Positions 34,521-49,991 of a stretch of DNA of 64,000 bases are shown here, in pieces. The first letter of the stretch is position 1. Each line of letters opens with the position of its first letter. The notes beneath the pieces were generated by a model, which was not told where the DNA came from, did not search any database, and saw only the letters and a list, made by a program, of their open reading frames with translations. Location of the stretch: NCBI GenBank assembly GCA_035048495.1, contig JASUTR010000243.1:124001-188000 (forward strand), written 5' to 3'. This DNA comes from Euptelea pleiosperma. Lineage: Eukaryota > Streptophyta > Magnoliopsida > Ranunculales > Eupteleaceae. The position numbers were made by a program, and so were the translations under genes.

Positions 34521-37500
34521 CTTGTTTCGACTGTCCCGAATCTTCTTTCAACACTTCAAATGTGTTGAAACAATAGTAGTGGAAGAATTCGAGTCTAAGT
34601 ACGAGATCCGATTTCGAAAAAGTCACAAATTATAGGCTTAGGAATGTAAAACACAAACTGAGTCCAATTTCAGATGTTGACGCACGGATGGAGCTAACTT
34701 GTTTCGACTGTCCCAAATCTTGTTCCAACACTTCAAATCTGTTGAATCAATAGTAATAGAAGAGTTTGAGTCAAATTATGAGGTCCGGTTGCGAAAAAGT
34801 CACAAGTTATAGGCTTCGGAATGTATCACACAAACTAAGTCCAATTTGTGACGTTGACGAACGGATGGAGCTAACTTGTTTCGACTGTCACGAAACTTGT
34901 TCCAACACTTCAAATGTGTTGAAACAATAGTAATGGAAGAGTTTGAGTTCAATTACGAGGTCCGGTTGCGAAAAAGTCACAAGTTATATGCTTCGGAATG
35001 TAACACACAAACTGATTTCAATTAAAGACATTGACGCACGGACGGAGCTAACTTGTTTCGACTGTCCCGAATCTTGTTCCAACACTTCAAATGTGTTGAA
35101 ACAGTAGTAATGGAAGAATTCGAGTCGAATTACGAGGTCCGATTGGGAAAAAGTCACAAGTTATAGGCTTCGGAACGTAACACACTAACTGAGTCCAATT
35201 TGAGACGTTGACGCACGGATGGAGCTAACTTGTTTCGACTGTACCGAATCTTGTTCCAACACTTCAAATCTGTTGAAACAATAGTAATGGAAGAGTTTGA
35301 GTCCAATTACAAGGTCTGGTTGCGAAGAAGTCACAAGTTATAGGCTTCAGAATGTGAGACACAAACTGAGTCCAATTTGAGACGTTGACGCACGGATGGA
35401 GCTAACTTCTTTCGACTGTCACGAATCTTGATCCAACACTTCAAATCTGTTGAAACAATAGTAATGGAAGAGTTTGAGTTCAATTACGAGGTCCGGTTGC
35501 GAAAAAGTCACAAGTTATATGCTTCGGTATGTAACACACAAACTGAGTCCAATTAAAGACATTGACGCATGGACGGAGCTAACTTGTTCCGACTGTCCCG
35601 AATCTTCTTCCAACACTTCAAATGTGTTGAAACAATAGTAGTGGAAGAATTCGAGTCTAATTACGAGGTCCGGTTGCGAAAAAGTCACAAGTTATAGGCT
35701 TCGGAATGTAACACACAAACTGAGTCCAATTTGAGTCATTGACGCACGGATGGAGCTAACTTGTTTCTACTGTCACGAATCTTGTTCCAAAAATTCAAAT
35801 GTGTTAAAACTATAGTAATGTAATAGTTTGAGTCCAATTACGAGGCCCGATTACTAAAAAGCCATAAGTTATAGTCTTCTGAATGTAACATACAAACTGA
35901 GTCCAATTTGAGACGTTGACGCATGGATGGAGCTAACTTGTTTCTACTGTCACGAATCTTGTTCCAACAATTCAAATTTGTTAAAACAATAGTAATGGAA
36001 GAGTTTGAGTCCAATTACAAGGTCCAATTGCTAAAAAGCCATAAGTTATAGGCTTCGGAATGTAACACACAAACTGAGTCCAATTTGAGACGTTGACGCA
36101 CGGATGGAGCTAACTTGTTTCTACTATCACGAATCTTGTTCCAACAATTCAAATTTGTTAAAACATTAGTAATGGAAGAGTCTGAGTCCAATTACAAGGT
36201 CCGATTGCTAAAAAGCCATAAGTTATAGGCTTCGGAATGCAACATACAAACTGAGTCCAATTTGAGACGTTGACGCACGGATGGAGCTAACTTGTTTCGA
36301 CTGTCCCGAATCTTGTTCCAACACTTCAAATGTGTTGAAACAATAGTAGTGGAAGAATTCGAGTCTAATTACGAGGACCGGTTGCGAAAAAGTCACAAGT
36401 TATAGGCTTGGGAATGTAACTCACAAACTGAGTCCAATTTCAGACGATGACGAACGGATGGACCTAACTTGTTTCGACTGTTATGAATCTTGTTCCAACA
36501 CTTCAAAAGTGTTCAAACAATAGTAATGGAAGAGTTTGAGAAAAATTACAAGGTCCGGTTGCGACAAAGTCACAAGTTATAGGCTTCGGAATGTAACACT
36601 CAAACTGAGTCCAATTTGAGACGTTGAGGCACGGATGGAGCTAACTTGTTTCTACTGTCATGAATCTTGTTCCAACAATTCAAATTTTTTAAAACAATAG
36701 TAATGGAAGAGTTTGAGTCCAATTACAAGGTCCGATTGCTAAAAAGCCATAAGTTATAGGCTTCGGAATGTAACACACAAACTGAGTCCAATTAAAGACA
36801 TTGACGCACGGATGGAGCTAACTTCTTTCGCCTGTCCCGAATCTTGTTCCAACACTTCAAATGTGTTGAAACAATAGTAATGGAAGAGTTTGAGTAAAAT
36901 TACGAGGTCCGGTTGCGACAAAGTCACAAGTTATAGGCTAGGGAATGTAACACACAAACTGAGTCCAATTTTAGACCTTGACGCACGGATGGAGCTAACT
37001 TCTTTCTACTGTCACGAATCTTGTTGCAACAATTCAAATTTGTTAAAACAATAGTAATGGAAGAGTTTGAGTCCAATTACAAGGTCCGATTGCTAAAAAG
37101 CCATAAGTTATAGGCTTCGGAATGTATCACACAAACTAAGTCCAATTTGAGACGTTGACGAACGGATGGAGCTAACTTGTTTCGACTGTTACGAATCTTG
37201 TTCCAACACTTCAAATGTGTTGAAACAATAGTAATGGAAGAGTTTGAGTTCAATTACGAGGTCCGGTTGCGAAAAAGTCACAAGTTATATGCTTCGGTAT
37301 GTAACACACAAACTGAGTCCAATTAAAGACATTGACGCATGGATGGAGCTAACTTGTTTCGACTGTCCCGAATCTTCTTCCAACACTTCAAATGTGTTGA
37401 AACAATAGTAGTGGAAGAATTCAAGTCTAATTACGAGGTCCGGTTGCGAAAAAGTCACAAGTTATAGGCTTCGGAATGTAACACACAAACTAAGTCCAAT

Positions 37501-40500
37501 TTGAGACGTTGACTAACGGATGGAACTAACTTGTTTCGACTGTTACGAATCTTGTTCCAACACTTCAAATGTGTTGAAACAATAGTAATGGAAGAGTTTG
37601 AGTTCAATTACGAGGTCCGGTTGCGAAAAAGTCACAAGTGATATACTTCGGTATCTAACACACAAACTGAGTCCAATTAAAGACATTGACGCATGGATGG
37701 AGCTAACTTGTTTCGACTGTCCCGAATCTTCTTCCAACACTTCAAATGTGTTGAAACAATAGTAGTGGAAGAATTTGAGTCTAATTACGAGGTCCGGTTG
37801 CGAAAAAGTCACAAGTTATAGGCTTCGGAATGTAACACACAAACTGAGTCCAATTTGAGTCGTTGACGCACGGATGGAGCTAACTTGTTTCTACTGTCAC
37901 GAATCTTGTTGCAACAATTTAAATGTGTTAAAACAATAGTAATGTAATAGTTTGAGTCCAATTACGAGGTCCGATTGCTAAAAAGCCATAAGTTATAGTC
38001 TTCTGAATGTAACATACAAACTGAGTCCAATTAGAGACGTTGACGCATGGATGGAGCTAACTTTTTTCTACTGTCACGAATCTTGTTCCAACAATTCAAA
38101 TTTGTTAAAACAATTGTAATGGAAGAGTTTGAGTCCAATTACAAGGTCCAATTGCTAAAAAGCCATAAGTTATAGGCTTCGGAATGTAACACACAAACTG
38201 AGTCCAATTTGAGACGTTGACGCACGGATGGAGCTAACTTGTTTCTACTGTCACGAATCTTGTTCCAACAATTCAAATTTGTTAAAACATTAGTAATGGA
38301 AGAGTTTGAGTCCAATTACAAGGTCCGATTGCTAAAAAGCCATAAGTTATAGGCTTCGGAATGTAACACACACACTGAGTCCAATTTGAGACATTCACGC
38401 ACGGATGGAGCTTACTTGTTTCGACTGTCACGAAACTTGTTCCAACACTTCAAATGTGTTGAAAGAATAGTAATGGAAGATTTTGAGTCTAATTACGAGA
38501 TCCGATTTCGAAAAAGTCACAAATTATAGGCTTAGGAATGTAAAACACAAACTGAGTCCAATTTCAGATGTTGACGCACGGATGGAGCTAACTTGTTTCG
38601 ACTGTCCCAAATCTTGTTCCAACACTTCAAATCTGTTGAATCAATAGTAATAGAAGAGTTTGAGTCAAATTATGAGGTCCGGTTGCGAAAAAGTCACAAG
38701 TTATAGGCTTCGGAATGTATCACACAAACTAAGTCCAATTTGTGACGTTGACGAACGGATGGAGCTAACTTGTTTCGACTGTCACGAAACTTGTTCCAAC
38801 ACTTCAAATGTGTTGAAACAATAGTAATGGAAGAGTTTGAGTTCAATTACGAGGTCCGGTTACGAAAAAGTCACAAGTTATAGGCTTCGGAATGTAACAC
38901 ACAAACTGATTTCAATTAAAGACATTGACGCACGGACGGAGGTAACTTGTTTCGACTGTCCCGAATCTTGTTCCAACACTTCAAATGTGTTGAAACAGTA
39001 GTAATGGAAGAATTCGAGTCGAATTACGAGGTCCGATTGGGAAAAAGTCACAAGTTATAGGCATCGGAACGTAACACACTAACTGAGTCCAATTTGAGAC
39101 GTTGACGCACGGATGGAGCTAACTTGTTTCGACTGTCCCAAATCTTGTTCCAACACTTCAAATCTGTTGAAACAATAGTAATGGAAGAGTTTGAGTCCAA
39201 TTACAAGGTCTGGTTGCGAAGAAGTCACAAGTTATAGGCTTCAGAATGTGATACACAAACTGAGTCCAATTTGAGACGTTGACGCACGGATGGAGCTAAC
39301 TTGTTTCGACTGTCACGAATCTTGATCCAACACTTCAAATCTGTTGAAACAATAGTAATGGAAGAGTTTGAGTTCAATTACGAGGTCCGGTTGCGAAAAA
39401 GTCACAAGTTATATGCTTCGGTATGTAACACACAAACTGAGTCCAATTAAAGACATTGACGCATGGATGGAGCTAACTTGTTTCGACTGTCCCGAATCTT
39501 CTTCCAACACTTCAAATGTGTTGAAACAATAGTAGTGGAAGAATTCGAGTCTAATTACGAGGTCCGGTTGCGAAAAAGTCACAAGTTATAGGCTTCGGAA
39601 TGTAACACAAAAACTGAGTCCAATTTGAGTCATTGACGCACGGATGGAGCTAACTTGTTTCTACTGTAACGAATCTTGTTCCAACAATTCAAATGTGTTA
39701 AAACAATAGTAATGTAATAGTTTGAATCCAATTACGAGGTCCGATTGCTAAAAAGCCATAAGTTATAGTCTTCTGAATGTAACATACAAACTGAGTCCAA
39801 TTTGAGACGTTGACGCATGGATGGAGCTAACTTGTTTCTACTGTCACGAATCTTGTTCCAACGATTCAAATTTGTTAAAACAATAGTAATGGAAGAGTTT
39901 GAGTCCAATTACAAGGTCCAATTGCTAAAAAGCCATAAGTTATAGGCTTCGGAATGTAACACACAAACTGAGTCCAATTTGAGACGTTGACGAACGGATG
40001 GAGCTAACTTGTTTCTACTATCACGAATCTTGTTCCAACAATTCAAATTTGTTAAAACATTAGTAATGGAAGAGTTTGAGTCCAATTACAAGGTCCGATT
40101 GCTAAAAAGCCATAAGTTATAGGCTTCGGAATGCAACATACAAACTGAGTCCAATTTGAGACGTTGACACACGGATGGAGCTAACTTGTTTCGACTGTCC
40201 CGAATCTTCTTCCAACACTTCAAATATGTTGAAACAATAGTAGTGGAAGAATTCGAGTCTAATTACGAGGTCCGGTTGCGAAAAAGTCACAAGTTATAGG
40301 CTTGGGAATGTAACTCACAAACTGAGTCCAATTTCAGACGATGACGAACGGATGGACCTAACTTGTTTCGACTGTCATTAATCTTGTTCCAACACTTCAA
40401 AAGTGTTCAAACAATAGTAATTGAAGAGTTTGAGTAAAATTAAAAGGTCCGGTTGCGACAAAGTCACAAGTTATAGGCTTCGGAATGTAACACTCAAACT

Positions 40501-43500
40501 GAGTCCAATTTGAGACGTTGATGCACGGATGGAGCTAACTTGTTTCTACTGTCACGAATCTTGTTCCAACAATTCAAATTTGTTAAAACAATAGTAATGG
40601 AAGAGTTTGAGTCCAATTACAAGGTCCGATTGCTAAAAAGCCATAAGTTATAGGCTTCGGAATGTAACACACAAACTGAGTCCAATTAAAGACATTGACG
40701 CACGGATGGAGCTAACTTCTTTCGCCTATCCCGAATCTTGTTCCAACACTTCAAATGTGTTGAAACAATAGTAATGGAAGAGTTTGAGTAAAATTACGAG
40801 GTCCGGTTCCGACAAAGTCACAAGTTATAGGCTTGGGAATGTAACACACAAACTGAGTCCAATTTTAGACCTTGACGCACGGATGGAGCTAAGTTCTTTC
40901 TACTGTCACGAATCTTGTTGCAACAATTCAAATTTGTTAAAACAATAGTAATGGAAGAGTTTGAGTCCAATTACAAGGTCCGATTGCTAAAAAGCCATAA
41001 GTTATAGGCTTCGGAATGTATCACACAAACTAAGTCCAATTTGAGACGTTGACGAACGGATGGAGCTAACTTGTTTCGACTGTTACGAATCTTGTTCCAA
41101 CACTTCAAATGTGTTGAAACATTAGTAATGGAAGAGTTTGAGTTCAATTACGAGGTCCGGTTGCGAAAAAGTCACAAGTTATATGCTTCGGTATGTAACA
41201 CACAAACTGAGACCAATTAAAGACATTGACGCATGGATGGAGCTAACTTGTTTCGACTATCCCGAATCTTCTTCCAACACTTCAAATGTGTTGAAACAAT
41301 AGTAGTGGAAGAATTCGAGTCTAATTACGAGGTCCGGTTGCGAAAAAGTCACAAGTTATAGGCTTCGGAATGTAACACACAAACTAAGTCCAATTTGAGA
41401 CGTTGACGAACGGATGGAGCTAACTTGTTTCGACTGTTACGAATCTTGTTCCAACACTTCAAATGTGTTGAAACAATAGTAATGGAAGAGTTTGAGTTCA
41501 ATTACGAGGTCCGGTTGCGAAAAAGTGACAAGTTATATGCTTCGGTATGTAACACACAAACTGAGTCCAATTAAAGACATTGACGCATGGATGGAGCTAA
41601 CTTGTTTCGACTGTCCCGAATCTTCTTCCAACACTTCAAATGTGTTGAAACAATAGTAGTGGAAGAATTTGAGTCTAATTACGAGGTTCGGTTGTGAAAA
41701 AGTCACAAGTTATAGGCTTCGGAATGTAACACACAAACTGAGTCAAATTTGAGTCGTTGACGCACGGATGGAGCTAACTTGTTTCTACTGTCACGAATCT
41801 TCTTCCAACAATTTAAATGTGTTAAAACAATAGTAATGTAATAGTTTGAGTCCAATTACGAGGTCCGATTGCTAAAAAGCCATAAGTTATAGTCTTCTGA
41901 ATGTAACATACAAACTGAGTCCAATTTGAGACGTTGACGCATGGATGGAGCTAACTTGTTTCTACTGTCACGAATCTTGTTCCAACAATTCAAATTTGTT
42001 ATATCAATTGTAATGGAACAGTTTGAGTCCAATTACAATGTCCAATTGCTAAAAAGCCATAAGTTTTAGGCTTCGGAATGTAACACACAAACTGAGTCCA
42101 ATTTGAGACGTTGACGCACGGATGGAGCTAACTTGTTTCTACTGTCACGAATCTTGTTCCAACAATTCAAATTTGTTAAAACATTAGTAATGGAAGAGTT
42201 TGAGTCCAATTACAAGGTCCGATTGCTAAAAAGCCATAAGTTATAGGCTTCGGAATGTAACACACAAACTGAGTCCAATTTGAGACGTAGACGCACGGAT
42301 GGAGCTAACTTGTTTCGACTGTCACGAAACTTGTTCCAACACTTCAAATGTGTTGAAACAATAGTAATGGAAGAGTTTGAGTCTAATTACGAGATCTGAT
42401 TTCGAAAAAGTCTCAAATTATAGGCTTAGGAATGTAAAACACAAACTGAGTCCAATTTCAGATGTTGACGCACGGATGGAGCTAACTTGTTTCGACTGTC
42501 CCAAATCTTGTTCCAACACTTCAAATCTATTGAATCAATAGTAATAGAAGAGTTTGAGTCAAATTATGAGCTCCGGTTGCGAAAAAGTCACAAGTTATAG
42601 GCTTCGGAATGTATCACACAAACTAAGTCCAATTTGTGACGTTGACGAACGGAGGGAGCTAACTTGTTTCGACTGTCACGAAACTTGTTCCAGCACTTCA
42701 AATGTGTTGAAACAATAGTAATGGAAGAGTTTGAGTTCAATTACGAGGTCCGGTTGCGAAAAAGTCACAAGTTATAGGCTTCGGAATGTAACACACAAAC
42801 TGATTTCAATTAAAGACATTGACGCACGGACGGAACTAACTTGTTTCGACTGTACCGAATCTTGTTCCAACACTTCAAATGTGTTGAAACAGTAGTAATG
42901 GAAGAATTCGAGTCGAATTACGAGGTCCGATTGGGAAAAAGTCACAAGTTATAGGCTTCGGAACGTAACACACTAACTGAGTCCAATTTGAGACGTTGAC
43001 GCACGGATGGAGCTAACTTGTTTCGACTGTCCCAAATCTTGTTCCAACACTTCAAATCTGTTGAAACAATTGTAATGGAAGAGTTTGAGTCCAATTACAA
43101 GGTCTGGTTGCGAAGAAGTCACAAGTTATAGGCTTCAGAATGTGAGACACAAACTGAGTCCAATTTGAGACGTTGACGCACGGATGGAGCTAACTTGTTT
43201 CGACTGTCACGAATCTTGATCCAACACTTCAAATCTGTTGAAACAATAGTAATGAAATAGTTGGAGTCCAATTACGAGGTCCGATTGCGAAAAAGTCAAA
43301 AGTTATAGGCTTTGAAATGTAACTCACAAACTGAGTCCAATTAAAGACATTGACGCATGGATGGAGCTAACTTGTTTCGACTGTCCCGAATCTTCTTCCA
43401 ACACTTCAAATGTGTTGAAACAATAGTAGTGGAAGAATTCGAGTCTAATTACGAGGTCCGGTTGCGAAAAAGTCACAAGTTATAGGCTTCGGAATGTAAC

Positions 43501-44349
43501 TCACAAACTGAGTCCAATTTCAGACGTTGACACACGGATGGAGCTAACTTGTTTCGACTGTCATGAATCTTGTTCCAACACTTCAAAAGTGTTGAAACAA
43601 TAGTAATGGAAGAGTTTGAGTAAAATTACGAGGTCCGGTTGCGACAAAGTCACAAGTTATATGCTTCGGAATGTAACACTCAAACTGAGTCCAATTTGAG
43701 ACGTTGACGCACGGATGGAGCTAACTTGTTTCTACTGTCACGAATCTTGTTCCAACAATTCAAATTTGTTAAAACAATAGTAATGGAAGAGTTTGAGTCC
43801 AATTACAAGGTCCGATTGCTAAAAAGCCATAAGTTATAGGCTTCGGAATGTAACACACAAACTGAGTCCAATTAAAGACACTGACGCACGGATGGAGCTA
43901 ACTTCTTTCGCCTATCCCGAATCTTGTTCCAACACTTCAAATGTGTTGAAACAATAGTAATGGAAGAGTTTGAGTAAAATTACGAGGTCCGGTTCCGACA
44001 AAGTCACAAGTTATAGGCTTGGGAATGTAACACACAAACTGAGTCCAATTTTAGACCTTGACGCACGGATGGAGCTAAGTTCTTTCTACTGTCACGAATC
44101 TTGTTGCAACAATTCAAATTTGTTAAAACAATAGTAATGGAAGAGTTTGAGTCCAATTACAAGGTCCGATTACTAAAAAGCCATAAGTTATAGGCTTCGG
44201 AATGTAACACACAAACTGAGTCCAATTTGAGACGTAGACGCACGGATGGAGCTAACTTGTTTCGACTGTCACGAAACTTGTTCCAACACTTCAAATGTGT
44301 TGAAACAATAGTAATGGAAGAGTTTGAGTCTAATTACGAGGTCCGATTG

Positions 44350-47300
44350 CGAAAAAGTCACAAGTTATAGGCTTCGGAATGTAACACACAAACTAAGTCC
44401 AATTTGAGACGTTGACGAACGGATGGGGCTAACTTGTTTCGACTGTTACGAATCTTGTTCCAACACTTCAAATGTGTTGAAACATTAGTAATGGAAGAGT
44501 TTGAGTTCAATTACGAGGTCCGGTTGCGAAAAAGTCACAAGTTATATGCTTCGGTATGTAACACACAAACTGAGTCCAATTAAAGACATTGACGCATGGA
44601 TGGAGCTAACTTGTTTCGACTGTCCCGAATCTTCTTCCAACACTTCAAATGTGTTGAAACAATAGTAGTGGAAGAATTTGAGTCTAATTACGAGGTCCGA
44701 TTGCGAAAAAGTCACAAGTTATAGGCTTCGGAATGTAACACACAAACTGAGTCCAATTTGAGTCGTTGACGCACGGATGGAGCTAACTTGTTTCTACTGT
44801 CACGAATCTTGTTCCAACAATTTAAATGTGTTAAAACAATAGTAATGTAATAGTTTGAGTCCAATTACGAGGTCCGATTGCTAAAAAGCCATAAGTTATA
44901 GTCTTCTGAATGTAACATACAAACTGAGTCCAATTTGAGACGTTGACGCATGGATGGAGCTAACTTGTTTCTACTGTCACGAATCTTGTTCCAACAATTC
45001 AAATTTGTTAAAACAATTGTAATGGAAGAGTTTGAGTCCAATTACAAGGTCCAATTGCTAAAAAGCCATAAGTTATAGGCTTCGGAATGTAACACACAAA
45101 CTGAGTCCAATTTGAGACGTTGACCCACGGATGGAGCTAACTTGTTTCTACTGTCACGAATCTTGTTCCAACAATTCAAATTTGTTAAAACATTAGTAAT
45201 GGAAGAGTTTGAGTCCAATTACAAGGTCCGATTGCTAAAAAGCCATAAGTTATAGGCTTCGGAATGTAACACACAAACTGAGTCCAATTTGAGACGTAGA
45301 CGCACGGATGGAGCTAACTTGTTTCGACTGTCACGAAACTTGTTCCAACACTTCAAATGTGTTGAAACAATAGTAATGGAAGAGTTTGAGTCTAATTACG
45401 AGATCCGATTTCGAAAAAGTCACAAATTATAGGCTTAGGAATGTAAAACACAAACTGAGTCCAATTTCAGATGTTGACGCACGGATGGAGCTAACTTGTT
45501 TCGACTGTCCCAAATCTTGTTCCAACACTTCAAATCTGTTGAATCAATAGTAATAGAAGAGTTTGAGTCAAATTATGAGGTCCGGTTGCGAAAAAGTCAC
45601 AAGTTATAGGCTTCGGAATGTATCACACAAACTAAGTCCAATTTGTGATGCTGACGAACAGATGGAGCTAACTTGTTTCGACTGTCACGAAACTTGTTCC
45701 AGCACTTCAAATGTGTTGAAACAATAGTAATGGAAGAGTTTGAGTTCAATTACGAGGTCCGGTTGCGAAAAAGTCACAAGTTATAGGCTTCGGAATGTAA
45801 CACACAAACTGATTTCAATTAAAGACATTGACGCACGGACGGAACTAACTTGTTTCGACTGTCCCGAATCTTGTTCCAACACTTCAAATGTGTTGAAACA
45901 GTAGTAATGGAAGAATTCGAGTCGAATTACGAGGTCCGATTGGGAAAAAGTCACAAGTTATAGGCTTCGGAACGTAACACACTAACTGAGTCCAATTTGA
46001 GACGTTGACGCACGGATGGAGCTAACTTGTTTCGACTGTCCCAAATCTTGTTCCAACACTTTAAATCTGTTGAAACAATAGTAATGGAAGAGTTTGAGTC
46101 CAATTACAAGGTCTGGTTGCGAAGAAGTCACAAGTTATAGGCTTTAGAATGTGAGACACAAACTGAGTCCAATTTGAGACGTTGACGCACGGATGGAGCT
46201 AACTTGTTTCGACTGTCATGAATCTTGATCCAACACTTCAAATCTGTTGAAACAATAGTAATGAAATAGTTGGAGTCCAATTACGAGGTCCGATTGCGAA
46301 AAAGTCAAAAGTTATAGGCTTTGAAATGTAACTCACAAACTGAGTCCAATTAAAGACATTGACGCATGGATGGAGCTAACTTGTTTCGACTGTCCCGAAT
46401 CTTGTTCCAACACTTCAAATGTGTTGAAACAATAGTAGTGGAAGAATTCGAGTCTAATTACGAGGTCCGGTTGCGAAAAAGTCACAAGTTATAGGCTTCG
46501 GAATGTAACACACAAACTGAGTCAAATTTGAGTCGTTGACGCACGGATGGAGCTAACTTGTTTCTACTGTCACGAATCTTGTTCCAACAATTTAAATGTG
46601 TTAAAACAATAGTAATGTAATAGTTTGAGTCCAATTACGAGGTCCGATTGCTAAAAAGCCATAAGTTATAGTCTTCTGAATGTAACATACAAACTGAGTC
46701 CAATTTGAGACGTTGACGCATGGATGGAGCTAACTTGTTTCGACTGTCACGAATCTTGATCCAACACTTCAAATCTGTTGAAACAATAGTAATGAAATAG
46801 TTGGAGTCCAATTACGAGGTCCGATTGCGAAAAAGTCAAAAGTTATAGGCTTTGAAATGTAACTCACAAACTGAGTCCAATTAAAGACATTGACGCATGG
46901 ATGGAGCTAACTTGTTTCGACTGTCCCGAATCTTGTTCCAACACTTCAAATGTGTTGAAACAATAGTAGTGGAAGAATTCGAGTCTAATTACGAGGTCCG
47001 GTTGCGAAAAAGTCACAAGTTATAGGCTTCGGAATGTAACTCACAAACTGAGTCCAATTTCAGACGTTGACGCACGGATGGAGCTAACTTGTTTCGACTG
47101 TCACGAATCTTGTTCCAACACTTCAAAAGTGTTGAAACAATAGTAATGGAAGAGTTTGAGTAAAATTACGAGGTCCGGTTGCGACAAAGTCACAAGTTAT
47201 AGGCTTCGGAATGTAACACTAAAACTGAGTCCAATTTGAGATGTTGACGCGCGGATGGAGCTAACTTGTTTCTACTGTCACGAATCTTGTTCCAACAATT

Positions 47301-48090
47301 CAAATTTGTTAAAACAATAGTAATGGAAGAGTTAGAGTCCAATTACAAGGTCCGATTGCTAAAAAGCCATAAGTTATAGGCTTCGGAATGTAACACACAA
47401 ACTGAGTCCAATTAAAGACATTGACGCACGGATGGAGCTAACTTCTTTCGCCTATCCCGAATCTTGTTCCAACACTTCAAATGTGTTGAAACAATAGTAA
47501 TGGAAGAGTTTGAGTAAAATTACGAGGTCCGGTTGCGACAAAGTCACAAGTTATAGGCTTGGGAATGTAACACACAAACTGAGTCCAATTTTAGACCTTG
47601 ACGCACGGATGGAGCTAAGTTCTTTCTACTGTCACGAATCCTGTTGCAACAATTCAAATTTGTTAAAACAATAGTAATGGAAGAGTTTGAGTCCAATTAC
47701 AAGGTCCGATTACTAAAAAGCCATAAGTTATAGGCTTCGGAATGTATCACACAAACTAAGTCAAATTTGAGACGTTGACGAACAGATGGAGCTAACTTGT
47801 TTCGACTGTTATGAATCTTGTTCCAACACTTCAAATGTGTTGAAACATTAGTAATGGAAGAGTTTGAGTTCAATTACGAGGTCCGGTTGCGAAAAAGTCA
47901 CAAGTTATATGCTTCGGTATGTAACACACAAACTGAGACCAATTAAAGACATTGACGCATGGATGGAGCTAACTTGTTTCGACTATCCCGAATCTTCTTC
48001 CAACACTTCAAATGTGATGAAACAATAGTAGTGGAAGAATTCGAGTCTAATTACGAGGTCCGGTTGCGAAAAAGTCACAAGTTATAGGCT
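44350..48090 (+). repeat. Large satellite duplication, copy 1
   Basis: Near-identical to 60230-63970. Shared private variants include GGATGGGGCT (44421 and 60302), AGAGTTAGAGTCC (47331 and 63209), GAATCCTGTTGC (about 47637 and 63517) and GTGATGAAAC (48014 and 63892). By eye about 15 differences over 3.7 kb. Confidence 0.85.
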
Positions 48091-49050
48091 TCGGAATGTA
48101 ACACAAAAACTGAGTCCAATTTGAGTCATTGACGCACGGATGGAGCTAACTTGTTTCTACTGTAACGAATCTTGTTCCAACAATTCAAATGTGTTAAAAC
48201 AATAGTAATGTAATAGTTTGAATCCAATTACGAGGTTCGATTGCTAAAAAGCCATAAGTTATAGTCTTCTGAATGTAACATACAAACTGAGTCCAATTTG
48301 AGACGTTGACGCATGGATGGAGCTAACTTGTTTCTACTGTCACGAATCTTGTTCCAACAATTCAAATTTGTTAAAACAATAGTAATGGAAGAGTTTGAGT
48401 CCAATTACAAGGTCCAATTGCTAAAAAGCCATAAGTTATAGGCTTCGGAATGTAACACACAAACTGAGTCCAATTTGAGACGTTGACGCACGGATGGAGC
48501 TAACTTGTTTCTACTATCACGAATCTTGTTCCAACAATTCAAATTTGTTAAAACATTAGTAATGGAAGAGTTTGAGTCCAATTACAAGGTCCGATTGCTA
48601 AAAAGCCATAAGTTATAGGCTTCGGAATGCAACATACAAACTGAGTCCAATTTGAGACGTTGACACACGGATGGAGCTAACTTGTTTCGACTGTCCCGAA
48701 TCTTCTTCCAACACTTCAAATATGTTGAAACAATAGTAGTGGAAGAATTCGAGTCTAATTACGAGGTCCGGTTGCGAAAAAGTCACAAGTTATAGGCTTG
48801 GGAATGTAACTCACAAACTGAGTCCAATTTCAGACGATGACGAACGGATGGACCTAACTTGTTTCGACTGTCATTAATCTTGTTCCAACACTTCAAAAGT
48901 GTTCAAACAATAGTAATTGAAGAGTTTGAGTAAAATTAAAAGGTCCGGTTGCGACAAAGTCACAAGTTATAGGCTTCGGAATGTAACACTCAAACTGAGT
49001 CCAATTTGAGACGTTGATGCACGGATGGAGCTAACTTGTTTCTACTGTCA

Positions 49051-49055
49051 CGAAT
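49051..49055. repeat. Target site duplication CGAAT, left
   Basis: Direct copy of 53073-53077; both fall in the satellite motif GTCACGAATCTTG. Confidence 0.95.
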
Positions 49056-49991
49056 TGTCACGCCCTGAATCCGGATACCCTGATACGACCCTAAAATTCG
49101 TGGATCGACCCGTACCCGAACCCAGAGGTGATCCATGAATGTCCCCTAGTGGTCCAATTAGGTCAATTAGACCACTAAGGTTCATTCGAAAACCCACTAA
49201 GTAAAAAAAAAAGAGTCTAGATGTAGGAAACAAATAATTCAAATAATTCATAATTCAAATAATTCAATCAATCAACTAAATGTGGAGAGAAGAAGATGAG
49301 AACATGCTCTCAATCAAAGGACTACATGCCCATAAAAATAAATAAGTAATGTTTTAGAACAATCGAATTTAAAGTCTTCTAAAGTGTGGGATCGACTCCC
49401 AAATCCTCGTCAATCTCCTCGAATGCACCAGAGTCTTTCGTCTCAAAATCATCTCATGTACCCGGCTCCTCAAAATCTGAAAATGGTATCGGTGTGGCAC
49501 CGTGAGCCGAGGCCCAGTAATACAACAGTGTGCATGGTATGATATCATACTATACAAGTTTTTTAATCAAGGAATGCATCTCAATCGTATAATAAGGATG
49601 GCATGAATATGAGGATGAATGCATATGAGTAAGGGATGCCAATGCAACTAGTACCCATAACCACATAGGGTCTCCATCTCCTTCCCGCACTGGGAGCGGT
49701 CTCATTGACCCATCTGCAGGATATAATAACGTCTGGGGCCTTTCACCCTAGGGTACCGAACCCTGATTAATTGATAAAACCAATATAAACGTATATAATA
49801 TACTTCAACCCCGTTCCCTTATGCACCCCTTATATGAAATGACGTGATGATCATGGTATGACAACAAGATGTACAAGGCTACATGGCATAAGCACACATG
49901 TATTTAACATTTAAATAAGAATACAAAATGAAACATGATCATCAAAAGTGATAACATAGGAACGAATTATAGTTAACCATGAATACCATGT

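Larger units (their letters stand above)
34516..49055 (+). repeat. 177-bp satellite array, mixed A/B monomers in multi-kb HORs
   Basis: Continues the HOR of the 23-31 kb block. The CGATGACGAACGGATGGACC variant at 28581 and 36445 is 27 x 177 bp apart once the LTR and one target copy are removed. The GACGTAGACG variant lies at 42283, 44230 and 45292, spacings of exactly 11 and 6 monomers (17 in total). A segment with CATTAATCTT, GTAATTGAAG and TTAAAAGGTCC at 40376 recurs at 48872, exactly 48 monomers on. No gene is visible. Confidence 0.96.
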